Positions 1-8,349 of a stretch of DNA of 64,000 nt are shown here, one piece after another. A model generated the notes under the pieces. It worked only from the letters and a program-made list of their open reading frames with translations, did not search any database and was not told the origin of the DNA. This DNA comes from DATKYQ01 sp035528415. Lineage in GTDB: Bacteria; Myxococcota; B64-G9. A program made the position numbers and the translations under genes. How positions within the stretch are numbered: the first letter of the stretch is position 1; every line of letters begins with the position of its first letter. Location of the stretch: contig DATKYQ010000097.1 in assembly GCA_035528415.1 (NCBI GenBank), positions 62,001 through 126,000 of the forward strand. The letters are read 5' to 3'.

Positions 1-39
1 ACATTGACGCCCGGTCTTTCAACGGGTAGATTCCTGACC

Positions 40-804
40 ATGATCCGCCGTCGCTTCATCGTCTTTAATGGCATCGGCCAGAAGACGGAACGTGCCATCT
101 GGAACGCGGGAGTGCCCAACTGGCAGACGTTTCTCGACGCCGGCGCAGTTGAAACGCTGACACCGAAAAAATACGACCGCCTTCGTCCCCGGGTCGACGA
201 GTGGAACGAAGCCCTCGACCGCCGGGACACGGCCTTCTTCGCCGGCAACCTGCCTCGTGCCGAACACTGGCATCTCTTCGACACCTTCGGCGATGGTGTG
301 CGATACCTGGACATCGAAACCACCGGCCTGAGCCCCGGATACAACGACGTGACAGTGGTTGGCATCCACGACGGCAACGAATTCCAGGCCCTCATTCGAG
401 GGCAAGGCCTCTCGGCGCAATCCATTAGGGAAGCCCTGGACGGCTGCAAGCTCCTGGTCAGCTATTTCGGATCTGGTTTCGATGTGCCGTTTCTGAGAGC
501 CGCATTTCCAGAACTGGCCTGGGACATTCCGCACTTCGATCTATGTTTCGTCGGCCGGCGGCTGGGCCTGACCGGTGGGCTCAAGTTCGTTGAAAAAGAA
601 CTTGGCATCGAACGCCCGGCAGACCTCGTCGAAGTAGACGGATTTGAAGCCGTCAGGCTGTGGCACAGGTACGACCGGGCCGGCGACGAGGTGGCGCTTG
701 AAAAGCTTGTCGCGTACAACGAAGCGGACACGGCCAACCTGGCGGTCATTGCGCCGTTAATGTACGAGCGGCTGTGCAGGAAGGTCAGCCAGGTCTCAGG
801 CTGA
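40..804 (+). CDS. RNase H-fold 3'-5' exonuclease-like protein (YprB-like)
   Basis: A 254-residue protein of the RNase_H_2 / YprB-like DEDD exonuclease group. The acidic residues of the fold are visible: D-I-E-T-T-G-L near residue 91, F-D-V-P-F in the middle, F-D-L-C before the third block, and N-E-A-D-T-A-N-L near the C-terminus. The family is thought to act on nucleic acid in the cytoplasm, but its substrate is unknown. I start at the ATG at position 40, because the residues after it (MIRRRF..GIG.KTER) match how homologues begin. An upstream TTG at position 4 would add 12 poor residues. It is close to the window edge, so the upstream context is unseen. Confidence 0.8.
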   Translation: MIRRRFIVFNGIGQKTERAIWNAGVPNWQTFLDAGAVETLTPKKYDRLRPRVDEWNEALDRRDTAFFAGNLPRAEHWHLFDTFGDGVRYLDIETTGLSPGYNDVTVVGIHDGNEFQALIRGQGLSAQSIREALDGCKLLVSYFGSGFDVPFLRAAFPELAWDIPHFDLCFVGRRLGLTGGLKFVEKELGIERPADLVEVDGFEAVRLWHRYDRAGDEVALEKLVAYNEADTANLAVIAPLMYERLCRKVSQVSG

Positions 805-849
805 GAGCGACCGACTTCGGAAGCGCTTCCTCTTATATTGTACTGGGTG

Positions 850-1383
850 CTAGTGTTTCAGAGAGTTATCCGGCTCATCGGGGAAATCCGCGAAAGGATC
901 CGGTTCGGCGTCGAACTTGGCCACTACCTTGAGGGCCATAATCAGATCCAGCTTCTCGTCATCTACGCGCGAGCCCTTTTCGGGCAGATGGACGCCTAAG
1001 AAGCTCCACTCGGGCACGAACAGAATGGGTTCTCCATGGCCGGTGTAGCCCAACTGGACCAGCGTGTCTTTCTCGAACAGGCGGCAGTGTTTCTCGCAAC
1101 AGTAGAAAGGCTCGATTACCCGGTAGAAGGCCTCTGGTTTCAGGGGTTTCAGAGTTTTCTCGTAGCCGTCCGAGGGGATCAGCACCCCTCCCTTCATGAA
1201 GATCGCCTTGTTGTGGCTCCAGCTCTCCACCGGATAGACCCCGGGGCCTGGATCGCCGTGGTTGTGAAAATAGACCAGGGTATCGGCCGGGATCCTCTCA
1301 TCGATGGGTGTGCTGGTGCGATATAGGCCGCATGCGACCTCTTTCTTCGTTCCCGACAATCCATCAACGCGTTTTATTTCCAT
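850..1383 (-). CDS. conserved-looking hypothetical protein, 177 aa
   Basis: I do not recognise a family. The protein is soluble-looking, with no signal peptide or membrane segment. It has a cluster Y-C-C-E-K-H-C near the middle and a histidine pair (Y-F-H-N-H) near residue 40, which could bind a metal. A good ribosome site (GGGAG, about 6 nt before ATG) supports the start. It is convergent with the nuclease upstream and divergent from the DUF4476 gene. Its coding character is supported by length and ribosome site only. Confidence 0.6.
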   Translation of the reverse strand: MEIKRVDGLSGTKKEVACGLYRTSTPIDERIPADTLVYFHNHGDPGPGVYPVESWSHNKAIFMKGGVLIPSDGYEKTLKPLKPEAFYRVIEPFYCCEKHCRLFEKDTLVQLGYTGHGEPILFVPEWSFLGVHLPEKGSRVDDEKLDLIMALKVVAKFDAEPDPFADFPDEPDNSLKH

Positions 1384-1546
1384 GGGCGCTCCCGTTTGCC
1401 TAAATAGATGTCTTCAAAGATAAGCAGGTTCGGTCGACGGTCAATAAGCGGCTGTGCCATGTATTCCGTCTTTCTTGAAAATGAATTTCTCCGGGTGTAA
1501 GCCGTCATTATAAAACCAAAACTAAAACTAAAAGGAGGACTTGAAT

Positions 1547-2170
1547 ATGAGAAGCTTTATCGTTTTTCTGCTGGCATCTGGATTTTCGGCGACTTTGCTG
1601 GCGGCAGATGTACCCTTCTCGATTTCACACCAGATGAAGGGCTATACCACCATCTTCAAGGTTGTTTCCCCTGAAGGAGCCAAGTGCCATGTGAAGAGCG
1701 ACAGCAGTTGGTTCGGTGAAAAGGATTTCGAAGTGCCGTTCAAGTTCAAGGCTCAGGCGCGGTTTTTCTACACATTCGATTGCGCCTTGCCGTCGGGACA
1801 GCGTTGGCACAAGAAGCTGGAGCCAAAGGCCAACTACACGAACATCATTAACATAGGCGCGGGCGAGTCGCCTGCCACAACCCAGGAGACGGTTGTGCCC
1901 GCCGGCGATTTCGCGCAGCTTCTCGAGTCGTTGAAAAAGGCGTCGTTCGAGGGTGAAAAGATCCAGGCACTCGAAATGGCCGTAAAAGGCGGTCATTTCA
2001 GCGTCGAGCAGGTCGGCAAGTTGATCGATGCCTTCGATTTTTCCGCCGGCAAGCTCAAAGCCGTCGAACTGACGGCCACGAAGCTGACCAACCCCGGCAA
2101 AAGCTACCAGCTTCTCGATCACTTCGAATTCGATGCTGACAAGCAGAAAGCCAAAGAGCTGCTACACTGA
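1547..2170 (+). CDS. exported DUF4476 protein
   Basis: A 207-residue protein with a signal peptide (MRSFIVFLL..FSATLLAA) and a C-terminal DUF4476 domain from about residue 120. That domain is recognisable from its repeating helical pattern: F..LL..LKK.SFE..K, then FS..QV..L...F.F...K, then A.EL. DUF4476 proteins are secreted or periplasmic, common in Myxococcota and Bacteroidetes, and of unknown function. The start is the ATG at 1547, 8 nt after an AGGAGG ribosome site at 1533-1538. The in-frame TTG at 1541 lies too close to that site. Confidence 0.8.
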   Translation: MRSFIVFLLASGFSATLLAADVPFSISHQMKGYTTIFKVVSPEGAKCHVKSDSSWFGEKDFEVPFKFKAQARFFYTFDCALPSGQRWHKKLEPKANYTNIINIGAGESPATTQETVVPAGDFAQLLESLKKASFEGEKIQALEMAVKGGHFSVEQVGKLIDAFDFSAGKLKAVELTATKLTNPGKSYQLLDHFEFDADKQKAKELLH

Positions 2171-2231
2171 AAAACCTCCGAGAGACTCTCTCTTTACAAA
2201 CAGCGGACACGAGCACGGGCCGTAAGCCTGC

Positions 2232-3035
2232 TCATCTCAATTCCTGGCAGGCCGGGCACAGGTGAGTCGAGCGTTGCGCTACCCTGATTAGCTGGATTGG
2301 TCGGCCGCAGCTTGGGCAGGGCTCGCCCTTGCGGCCATATACCCGCAGGTGGTTCTGCATTTTGCCGCCCGGGTAGACCCAGTCGAAGGTCGTCCCTGAT
2401 CGCTCGATGCCCTCACGAAGCACCTGGCGGATCGAACGATGCAGGCGTTTGATCTCTTCCCAACTAAGATCGTCGGCCCGGCGCAAGGGGTGCAGCCGGG
2501 CGCGGAAGAGAGACTCGTCTGTGTAGATGTTGCCCATCCCGGCGATCACGGTCTGGTCCATCAGCAGGGGTTTCAATATACGTTGACGTCCGCACAACAA
2601 TCCGGCCAGGCCTTTCGCGCCGAATTCTGCAGCCAGGGGTTCCGGGCCCAGACGCGACAGCGCCTTTTCGGGATCCCTGACGTGCCGGATGGTGCCGAAC
2701 TTTCGCGTGTCGCAAAAAAGCAAGGCATGCTTGCCGGAAAACTGGAAGCGAGCCCTGACGTGACCCGGCGGTGTCTTGCAAGCGGCCGACCACTCGAATC
2801 GGCCGCTCATCTTCAGGTGGATCAAGACTGCACTTTCGTCATCCAGCACAATGACGATTTGCTTCGCGCGCCGCTTCAGACCCGTGATGGTGCGGCCGCT
2901 GATCGCCCGGCGAAGCTTGACCACCGAGGGGCTGACCTGCCGGGGCCAATAGGAGATAAACCCCTCGATTGTTTTCCCCACCAAAAGCGGTGCGAACTTG
3001 CGGACGATGGTTTCGACTTCGGGCAGTTCCGGCAT
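2232..3035 (-). CDS. mutM: formamidopyrimidine-DNA glycosylase
   Basis: Fpg/MutM excises 8-oxoguanine and other oxidised purines and nicks the abasic site. The 267-residue protein begins with the hallmark MPELPEVE, where Pro2 is the Schiff-base nucleophile and Glu3 is catalytic. It has the HLKMSGRF motif, the H2TH segment (GMGNIYTDE), and a C-terminal zinc finger C-P-S-C..C-P-A-C. It starts only 3 nt after the cydB stop, so it is the last gene of the operon carrying desulfoferrodoxin, rubredoxin and cytochrome bd. Repair of oxidised bases is thus co-expressed with oxygen and superoxide removal. Confidence 0.95.
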   Translation of the reverse strand: MPELPEVETIVRKFAPLLVGKTIEGFISYWPRQVSPSVVKLRRAISGRTITGLKRRAKQIVIVLDDESAVLIHLKMSGRFEWSAACKTPPGHVRARFQFSGKHALLFCDTRKFGTIRHVRDPEKALSRLGPEPLAAEFGAKGLAGLLCGRQRILKPLLMDQTVIAGMGNIYTDESLFRARLHPLRRADDLSWEEIKRLHRSIRQVLREGIERSGTTFDWVYPGGKMQNHLRVYGRKGEPCPSCGRPIQLIRVAQRSTHLCPACQELR

Positions 3036-3038
3036 GAA

Positions 3039-4082
3039 TCAAACCTGATCGGACGATTTGCCGATCCCATAGTCTTGGTCGGGCTTGACCTTGCCGGCAA
3101 AGGCCCGATACATCCAGATGGTATATCCGATCACAAAGGGCATTCCAATCGACGCCAGTATCAACATGCTCTTCAAGGTCAACTCGGATGATGAGGAGTT
3201 GAACAATGTCAAGCTGCGTTCGGGCATGCCGATTGCCGGCACCAACCTGGGAAACAAGGCCGCGCCCGTAAGACCCATCAGCGAGACAATCGAGAGGCTG
3301 GACGAGATAAAGGCCCATCCGGCCCGGCCCTTGACCGCGAAGACCCCGATCGATATCACCAGGGCCAGCGCCAGCACAGGCAATATCCACAAGAACGGGA
3401 CGGCCTTGTAGTTCTCCAGCAGATCGGCCTGGGTGACAATGGTTGTAACGACAGCGACGATAAACAGGGCCAAGTAGGCAACCCATGCTTTTTTGGCCCA
3501 GGAAAGCGCGCGCACGCACAGATCGTCCGAGGTCTTCAATTGCAGGTAGAGCGCCCCATGGGTGGCCAGCATCGCCAGGCCGACCAACCCGATCAACAGA
3601 GCGTATGGGTTGAGCAGGCTGAAAAAGCTTCCGCTGAAGTTGCCGTTTGAATCGAGCGGCAAGCCCCCGAGAATATTCCCGAGCGCCACGCCCAGCAGCA
3701 AGGCCGTAAGCGAACTTCCGATACCGAAAACCATGTCCCAGGTGCTGCGCCAACGGGCCGATTCGACCTTGCTTCGAAACTCGACCGAAACCGCCCTGAA
3801 TATGAGCGCCAGCAAAACCAGCATCAAGGCCAGGTAGAAGCCGGAAAAAACTGTGGCGTAGACCGGAGGAAAGGCCGCGAATATCGCACCGGCACCGGTC
3901 AATAGCCAGACCTCGTTGCCGTCCCAGACAGGCCCTATGGAATTGAGCAGTACGCGTCGATCTTGATCCTTTTTGGTGAACAGGTGCCAAAAACCCACAC
4001 CCAGGTCGAAGCCGTCCAGCACGGCGTAGACGGTCAGCAACAAGCCGACCAGCAGAAACCAAGTGACCTGCAAAGCGCTCAT
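3039..4082 (-). CDS. cydB: cytochrome bd ubiquinol oxidase subunit II
   Basis: This is the integral-membrane partner of CydA in the quinol-oxidising, oxygen-reducing bd oxidase. The protein has 347 residues and about nine hydrophobic helices. The family start region (W-F-L-L-V..L-L-T-V-Y..L-D-G-F-D-L-G-V-G) is clear. I start at the ATG at 4082, whose ATGA overlaps the cydA stop by 4 nt; a longer frame to 4151 runs into cydA and is not coding. The bd oxidase has high oxygen affinity, and in strict anaerobes it serves mainly to scavenge oxygen. Confidence 0.95.
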   Translation of the reverse strand: MSALQVTWFLLVGLLLTVYAVLDGFDLGVGFWHLFTKKDQDRRVLLNSIGPVWDGNEVWLLTGAGAIFAAFPPVYATVFSGFYLALMLVLLALIFRAVSVEFRSKVESARWRSTWDMVFGIGSSLTALLLGVALGNILGGLPLDSNGNFSGSFFSLLNPYALLIGLVGLAMLATHGALYLQLKTSDDLCVRALSWAKKAWVAYLALFIVAVVTTIVTQADLLENYKAVPFLWILPVLALALVISIGVFAVKGRAGWAFISSSLSIVSLMGLTGAALFPRLVPAIGMPERSLTLFNSSSSELTLKSMLILASIGMPFVIGYTIWMYRAFAGKVKPDQDYGIGKSSDQV

Positions 4083-5410
4083 GACGCACCTTCTGCCTTG
4101 GCGACTTCCCGCGGCCCCTTGGCGATCTCGCGCCTGAGCAAAAAGATCCATAACGCAAACAGCAGGCTATAGATAACTGTAAACATGATGATCGAGGCCA
4201 GCACCTGCCAGGCGGGCACACTTCTGGAGATGGCGTTCGATGTCTTGAACAATCTGTAGACGATCCAGGGCTGGCGACCCACCTCGGCCGCGATCCAGCC
4301 CAACTCGTTGGCCACTATCGGCAACGGCAGAGAGAACATCGCCAGCATCATGAACAACTTGCTGTCGAACAGCTTTTTCCTCCACAGCAAGAACATCCCC
4401 AGGGCCGTAAGGCCGACGAAGTACAGGCCCAGAAGAAACATCAGGTGGAAAGAAAAGAAAGTCAGTCCCAGAGGAGGCCACTCGTTCTCCGGGACGTCAT
4501 TCAGCCCGCGCACCTCGGCGTCCGTTGTCCCGGACGTCAGAAGAGACAGCATGCCCGGAATCCTTATGGCCGCGTGAACCTGGCGTGATTCTGCGTCCGG
4601 GATTCCGAAAATCAGCAGGGGGGCTTCCTTCTGGGTTTCAAACAATCCTTCGAATGCCGCCAGCTTCTCGGGCTGGGTTCTGGTTACCTGGACCGCATGG
4701 TAGTGACCCAGGAAGATTTGCATCAAAGCCGCGGCGAAACCGATGATCAATGATAGCCTGAGCGATTTCTTGGCGAATTCGACGTGTCGACCTTTCAGGA
4801 GATACCAGGCGCTGATTCCCAGCATGAAGAACGCCCCGGTGATCAGGCAGGCATCGATAGTGTGCAGGTAACGGGGTATGGTCGACGGGTTGAAAACCGC
4901 CGCCCAGAAGTCGGTTAGTACGGCCCGTCCGGCAACTACCTCAAAACCAGCAGGCGTCTGCATCCAGGAGTTGGCTACGATGATCCAGAAGGCAGACAGG
5001 GTCGAGCCGACCGCCACCAGCAATGACGACAGCCACAAGGTTTTCTTCGAGAACCTGTTCCAGCCGAAGAGAAGCACGCCCATGAAGGTGGATTCCAGAA
5101 AGAAAGCGAATATGCCCTCGGCCGCCAGGGGCGCTCCGAATATATCGCCCACGAAACGGGAGTAGTCGGCCCAGTTTGTGCCGAACTGAAACTCCATGGT
5201 GATGCCGGTTGCCACGCCGACGCCGAAGGTGAGCGCGAACAGCCGGGTCCAGAAGCGGGCCCCGACGGCGTAGACCTCGTCGCCGGTGCGCTTGTAGCGG
5301 TTCATGAACCAGAAGATCAGCCAGGCCAGCCCGATGGTCAGCGGGGGAAAAATAAAGTGGAATCCGATCGTCAGGGCAAACTGAATTCTGGCCAGGAGCA
5401 CTGCGTCCAT
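4079..5410 (-). CDS. cydA: cytochrome bd ubiquinol oxidase subunit I
   Basis: This 443-residue subunit binds haems b558, b595 and d. His18 in the first helix (I-G-F-H-F-I-F-P-P), the L-H-T-I-D helix, and the G-R-Q-P-W motif near the C-terminal third are all present. The length corresponds to the short Q-loop type, shorter than the E. coli protein. It lies 30 nt downstream of rubredoxin and overlaps cydB by ATGA. Position in the desulfoferrodoxin-rubredoxin operon suggests an oxygen-detoxifying role rather than aerobic growth (inference). Confidence 0.95.
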   Translation of the reverse strand: MDAVLLARIQFALTIGFHFIFPPLTIGLAWLIFWFMNRYKRTGDEVYAVGARFWTRLFALTFGVGVATGITMEFQFGTNWADYSRFVGDIFGAPLAAEGIFAFFLESTFMGVLLFGWNRFSKKTLWLSSLLVAVGSTLSAFWIIVANSWMQTPAGFEVVAGRAVLTDFWAAVFNPSTIPRYLHTIDACLITGAFFMLGISAWYLLKGRHVEFAKKSLRLSLIIGFAAALMQIFLGHYHAVQVTRTQPEKLAAFEGLFETQKEAPLLIFGIPDAESRQVHAAIRIPGMLSLLTSGTTDAEVRGLNDVPENEWPPLGLTFFSFHLMFLLGLYFVGLTALGMFLLWRKKLFDSKLFMMLAMFSLPLPIVANELGWIAAEVGRQPWIVYRLFKTSNAISRSVPAWQVLASIIMFTVIYSLLFALWIFLLRREIAKGPREVAKAEGAS

Positions 5411-5440
5411 GAAGTCTTACTCTCGTTCGCCCATGAGTAG

Positions 5441-5602
5441 TTATTCGGAAACTGAAAAACTGTCCTGGCCCGCCCCGCATACCGGGCAAACCCAGTCGTC
5501 GGGAAGATCCTCGAAGGCCGTTCCGGCGGCAACCTCGTTGTCCGGGTCACCGGCCCCAGGATCATAAACATAACCGCAAACATCGCAGATATATTTTTTC
5601 AT
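5441..5602 (-). CDS. rubredoxin
   Basis: A 53-residue one-electron carrier with a mononuclear Fe(Cys)4 site. Both knuckles are present: C-D-V-C-G-Y-V-Y-D near the N-terminus and C-P-V-C-G-A near the C-terminus, with the usual aromatic core (Y, W-V-C-P). I start at ATG 5602 (MKKYICD), preceded by GAGGAG. Longer frames add residues absent from rubredoxins. It lies 26 nt after desulfoferrodoxin, its usual redox partner: rubredoxin reduces the superoxide reductase. Confidence 0.96.
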   Translation of the reverse strand: MKKYICDVCGYVYDPGAGDPDNEVAAGTAFEDLPDDWVCPVCGAGQDSFSVSE

Positions 5603-5628
5603 GATGGTTTCTCCTCGATCGATAAAAA

Positions 5629-6003
5629 TCAGACTTTCCACAGGCCATGCAAATTGCAGTACTCGCGCACGCTGACCTGTTGGGCCTTGACTTCGAAGGT
5701 CGCCTCGGGAACGTCACCCGGGTTCAGGAACTGTCGGTACGCTTTTCCATCGGCGATCAGTTCGATCCACTCGATGTAGTGCTTGTCTTCCATGGGATGC
5801 TGGACACTGCCCACTTTGGCAACGTAGCCGGAGGCCGTTTTCTCGACGACCGGAACATGCTTTTCCTTGGCGGCGTCGACTGTGTTTTCTTTATTTAGCT
5901 TCATCGGCTGGCCGCAGCAAACCAACTCGCCCTTGCCCGTATGCAACACTTCGACGATGTTTCCGCACACTTCGCATTTGTAAATCTGCAGTTTCTCGGT
6001 CAT
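5629..6003 (-). CDS. dfx: desulfoferrodoxin (superoxide reductase)
   Basis: Reduces superoxide to hydrogen peroxide without making oxygen, a typical anaerobe defence. The 124-residue protein has the desulforedoxin-type centre I (C-E-V-C..C-C) at the N-terminus. It also has the active-site centre II ligands: E-K-H, Q-H-P, K-H-Y-I-E-W-I and C-N-L-H-G-L-W at the C-terminus. It is therefore a two-centre (2Fe-SOR) form. The start is ATG 6003 behind AAGGAG; the upstream in-frame extension overlaps the small gene 6035-6235 and is rejected. Confidence 0.96.
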   Translation of the reverse strand: MTEKLQIYKCEVCGNIVEVLHTGKGELVCCGQPMKLNKENTVDAAKEKHVPVVEKTASGYVAKVGSVQHPMEDKHYIEWIELIADGKAYRQFLNPGDVPEATFEVKAQQVSVREYCNLHGLWKV

Positions 6004-6034
6004 GGCTCTACTCCTTTCAACTTTTTGGAAAACA

Positions 6035-6235
6035 TCAGTCCCATTTGCCGGTTTGCTTGTGATTTTCGCATTCCTTCTCTGCAAGCCTCCTGAGACGATA
6101 GCCTGTGTCTCTGAGGATTCCGTAGACGATAGCGCAAGAATCATCATTACTGTCCCGGTCCCCTTCGTCTGCCAGTGCCAGCATTTCCCTGGTCATTCGT
6201 ATGAGCTTGTTCAAATTATCATTGTATGATTGCAA
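6035..6235 (-). CDS. small helical protein, first gene of the dfx-cyd operon
   Basis: A 66-residue charged protein, predicted helical (MTREMLALADEGD, then ILRDTGYRLRRLAEKE). I recall similar small proteins (R/TREML-LADEGD, VLRD-AYKIR-LAE) near redox genes in sulfate reducers, but no function is known to me. It starts at TTG 6235, because AAGGGGAAGG lies a few nt upstream; the first internal ATG would cut conserved-looking sequence. It is 31 nt upstream of dfx and 45-60 nt downstream of a sigma-54 promoter. Confidence 0.7.
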   Translation of the reverse strand: MQSYNDNLNKLIRMTREMLALADEGDRDSNDDSCAIVYGILRDTGYRLRRLAEKECENHKQTGKWD

Positions 6236-6279
6236 AACGGCCTTCCCCTTTCAACTGCTTAATCTCTGGTTTACACAAA

Positions 6280-6295
6280 AGCAAGGAGCATGCCA
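6280..6295 (-). promoter_or_regulatory. sigma-54 promoter of the small protein-dfx-rub-cydAB-mutM operon
   Basis: Read on the minus strand the site is TGGCATGCTCCTTGCT. It has a -24 GG element (TGGCAT), five spacer bases and a -12 element TTGCT, against the consensus TGGCAC-N5-TTGC. Only the last base of the -24 box departs. It lies between the regulator stop and the small gene start, with the predicted start site about 12 nt downstream of the GC. Confidence 0.85.
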
Positions 6296-6375
6296 TCTTT
6301 TGACTTGCAATAAAATGTAAAAAAATCCGCTAGATACGTCTGCCGATGGCCTGGTCTGTGGCGTAAAACAGCAAG

Positions 6376-6393
6376 ATGAGACACTATGAGACA
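6376..6393. promoter_or_regulatory. candidate enhancer site: two direct ATGAGACA repeats
   Basis: ATGAGACA occurs at 6376-6383 and again at 6386-6393, a period of 10 nt (one helical turn), on the plus strand. The pair lies about 80 nt upstream of the -24 box at 6295, a normal distance for a bEBP enhancer. The same heptamer recurs in the 13.04-13.08 kb divergent regulatory region. It overlaps the end of the regulator gene. Confidence 0.6.
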
Positions 6394-8270
6394 GGATGTT
6401 TTTCCAGGAAACGATACAGGGTGGCTCGGCCGACACCTAGCAGCCTTGCGGCTTTCACCTTGTTGCCGCCTGCCTCATCGATGGCTTGTACTACGGCCTC
6501 AAAAGTCAGTTTGCGGCGTTTTCTGGAAGGGTCGTAAGCAGTTGTTAATCCGGCGGCTACATTCGAGTTCGTAAACCGGGGAGCGGTATGCGTTTCATCC
6601 GCCGAGCGCAGCTTCGTTCCTTTGGATAGGCGATTGATTTCCGGTGGAAGATGACTTGGAAGAATTTCTTCCAAGTTGCAACGTACAGACGCAAATTGCA
6701 GCACATTGATCAACTCTCGAATGTTTCCCGGCCAGTCGTAGGCCATGAGCATTTCCATGGCCTTGCTGGAGATGGTTCGAATTTTCTTGCTGGTTTCCCG
6801 GCGAATGTTAGCTAAAGTCTGCTCCACCAGCAGCGGCAGATCTTCCCGGCGATCGCGAAGCGGCGGCAGGCGTAACGGCACCACGCACAGGCGGTAGAAC
6901 AGGTCGATCCGGAAGCTGCCTTCTTCCAGCATTTTCTTGATATCACGGTTGGTGGCGCTGATAACCCGTACGTCCACTTCGATTGTCCGCTCTCCTCCGA
7001 CCTGCTCGAACTGTTTCCCCTCGAGCACTCGCAGGAGCTTCACCTGGAAGGCAGGGCTCAGCTCTCCGACCTCGTCTAAAAAGATGGTGCCGTTGTGGGC
7101 CAGTTCGAAGCGTCCTTTCTTATCCCGGATGGCGCCGGTGAATGCCCCGCGCACGTGTCCGAAGAGTTCACTCTCCAGGATGTTCTCAGGCAGCGCCCCG
7201 CAGTTGATCGGCACGAAAGGACCGGCGCTCCTTCGGCTTTCGTTGTGAATGGCCCTGGCTACAAGCTCTTTTCCGGTTCCGCTCTCGCCGGTTATCAGCA
7301 CCGGGTAGTCCGAAAATGTCACCTGGCGGATAGAATTGAAAACTTCCCGCATGGCTTCCGACGCACCAACCATGCCATGGAAGCTGTACTTGTTCTTCAT
7401 TTTCCAGCGCAGTTCACTGACCTCGGTAATATCGCGGATGGTGATTACCAGCCCCTCGGCTTTGCCTTGCGGCATGTTCATCAAGGCGGATCTGATTTTC
7501 AGCCGCCTGTCTTCTCCATCCTTGGTAGTAAAGCCAATCTCGTATTGCTGGTCGCTGACCGAATCTATTTTCTCGTCTTTCAGTTGGCACTTGGACCCAC
7601 ACAGTCCATTCGGGCGGAAGATCTCATGGCAGCTTTTCCCAAGTACTTCTTCTCTCTTGTAGCCCGTGATTTTCTCGGCCGCCCGGTTGAAGATGTAGAT
7701 ATACCTGTGTTGGTCATGGACGATAATGCCGTCATCCATGGTGTCCAGAATCTGGTCCATCTGCTGGCGCTGGCTGACCAGGGCCGGCAGTTGGCCGAGA
7801 TCCAGCATTGCTCTTATGTTGTCTTTGATCCGGTCCCGGACAGATCGGAAAACGGCGAGTTTCTGTTCGTCACTTCCCTCGGCCTTGGCGGGATCGGGGA
7901 GCGTCCAATGCAATCTGGTTGGCATGCCGATGAACAGAGAGCTTTTACATAACCGCTCGTGCTTCTTCTTTTTGTTATCATCTTCGAAGATCGAGTTAGA
8001 ACAGAATTCCCTGGCAACGTCGCAAAGGGTAATGACCAGGTCAAAACCGACCGAGCCCAGGTCGAACACAGTCTTTGATTTGTGGTTTGATATGTCAACC
8101 CCGGCCTCTTGCATGACTTTTATGGCCAGGGGGTGGACGCCCTGGGCGGAGACACCGGCACTGAATGCAATTGTATGTTCGTCCCCAAAAGAGCGCAGGA
8201 ATCCCTCGGCCATCTGGCTCCTGCAGGAGTTGCCTTCGCAAACAAACAGTATTTTTACTTTTTGATCCAA
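6384..8270 (-). CDS. sigma-54 enhancer-binding activator with N-terminal ArsC-like domain
   Basis: A 628-residue regulator. Residues 1-150 are a low-molecular-weight-phosphatase / thioredoxin-coupled arsenate reductase fold: P-loop C11-E-G-N-S-C-R17 (Cx5R), C83 and C90 spaced as in ArsC, and H-W..D126-P127. Residues 170-285 are a PAS domain with a C-x3-C pair. Residues 298-535 are the AAA+ module: Walker A G-E-S-G-T-G-K at 328-334, GAFTGA at 375-380, Walker B F-L-D-E at 397-400. Residues 590-625 are a Fis-type helix-turn-helix. It lies between the two operons with sigma-54 promoters and is the likely activator (inference). A redox or thiol-relay signal through C11/C83/C90 is plausible but unproven. 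Confidence 0.93.
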   Translation of the reverse strand: MDQKVKILFVCEGNSCRSQMAEGFLRSFGDEHTIAFSAGVSAQGVHPLAIKVMQEAGVDISNHKSKTVFDLGSVGFDLVITLCDVAREFCSNSIFEDDNKKKKHERLCKSSLFIGMPTRLHWTLPDPAKAEGSDEQKLAVFRSVRDRIKDNIRAMLDLGQLPALVSQRQQMDQILDTMDDGIIVHDQHRYIYIFNRAAEKITGYKREEVLGKSCHEIFRPNGLCGSKCQLKDEKIDSVSDQQYEIGFTTKDGEDRRLKIRSALMNMPQGKAEGLVITIRDITEVSELRWKMKNKYSFHGMVGASEAMREVFNSIRQVTFSDYPVLITGESGTGKELVARAIHNESRRSAGPFVPINCGALPENILESELFGHVRGAFTGAIRDKKGRFELAHNGTIFLDEVGELSPAFQVKLLRVLEGKQFEQVGGERTIEVDVRVISATNRDIKKMLEEGSFRIDLFYRLCVVPLRLPPLRDRREDLPLLVEQTLANIRRETSKKIRTISSKAMEMLMAYDWPGNIRELINVLQFASVRCNLEEILPSHLPPEINRLSKGTKLRSADETHTAPRFTNSNVAAGLTTAYDPSRKRRKLTFEAVVQAIDEAGGNKVKAARLLGVGRATLYRFLEKHPVS

Positions 8271-8349
8271 GAAGTTGTTACCTAATAGGTCGGTATTGGA
8301 TTGTGAATCTCATAACATATTATATCAGCCAGGGCAACTTCACGGTGAG

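Noticed and set aside
819..830. Palindrome GGAAGCGCTTCC after the first gene
   Set aside because: It has no loop and no T-run, so I do not call it a terminator.
1440..1470. A possible minus-strand sigma-54 promoter before the 850-1383 gene (TGGCACAGCCGCTTAT)
   Set aside because: The -24 half is good, but the -12 half reads CTTAT instead of TTGC, and no enhancer motif is near.
2839..4221. 460-residue minus-strand frame across mutM, cydB and the end of cydA
   Set aside because: It is out of frame with three well-supported genes and has no recognisable domain.
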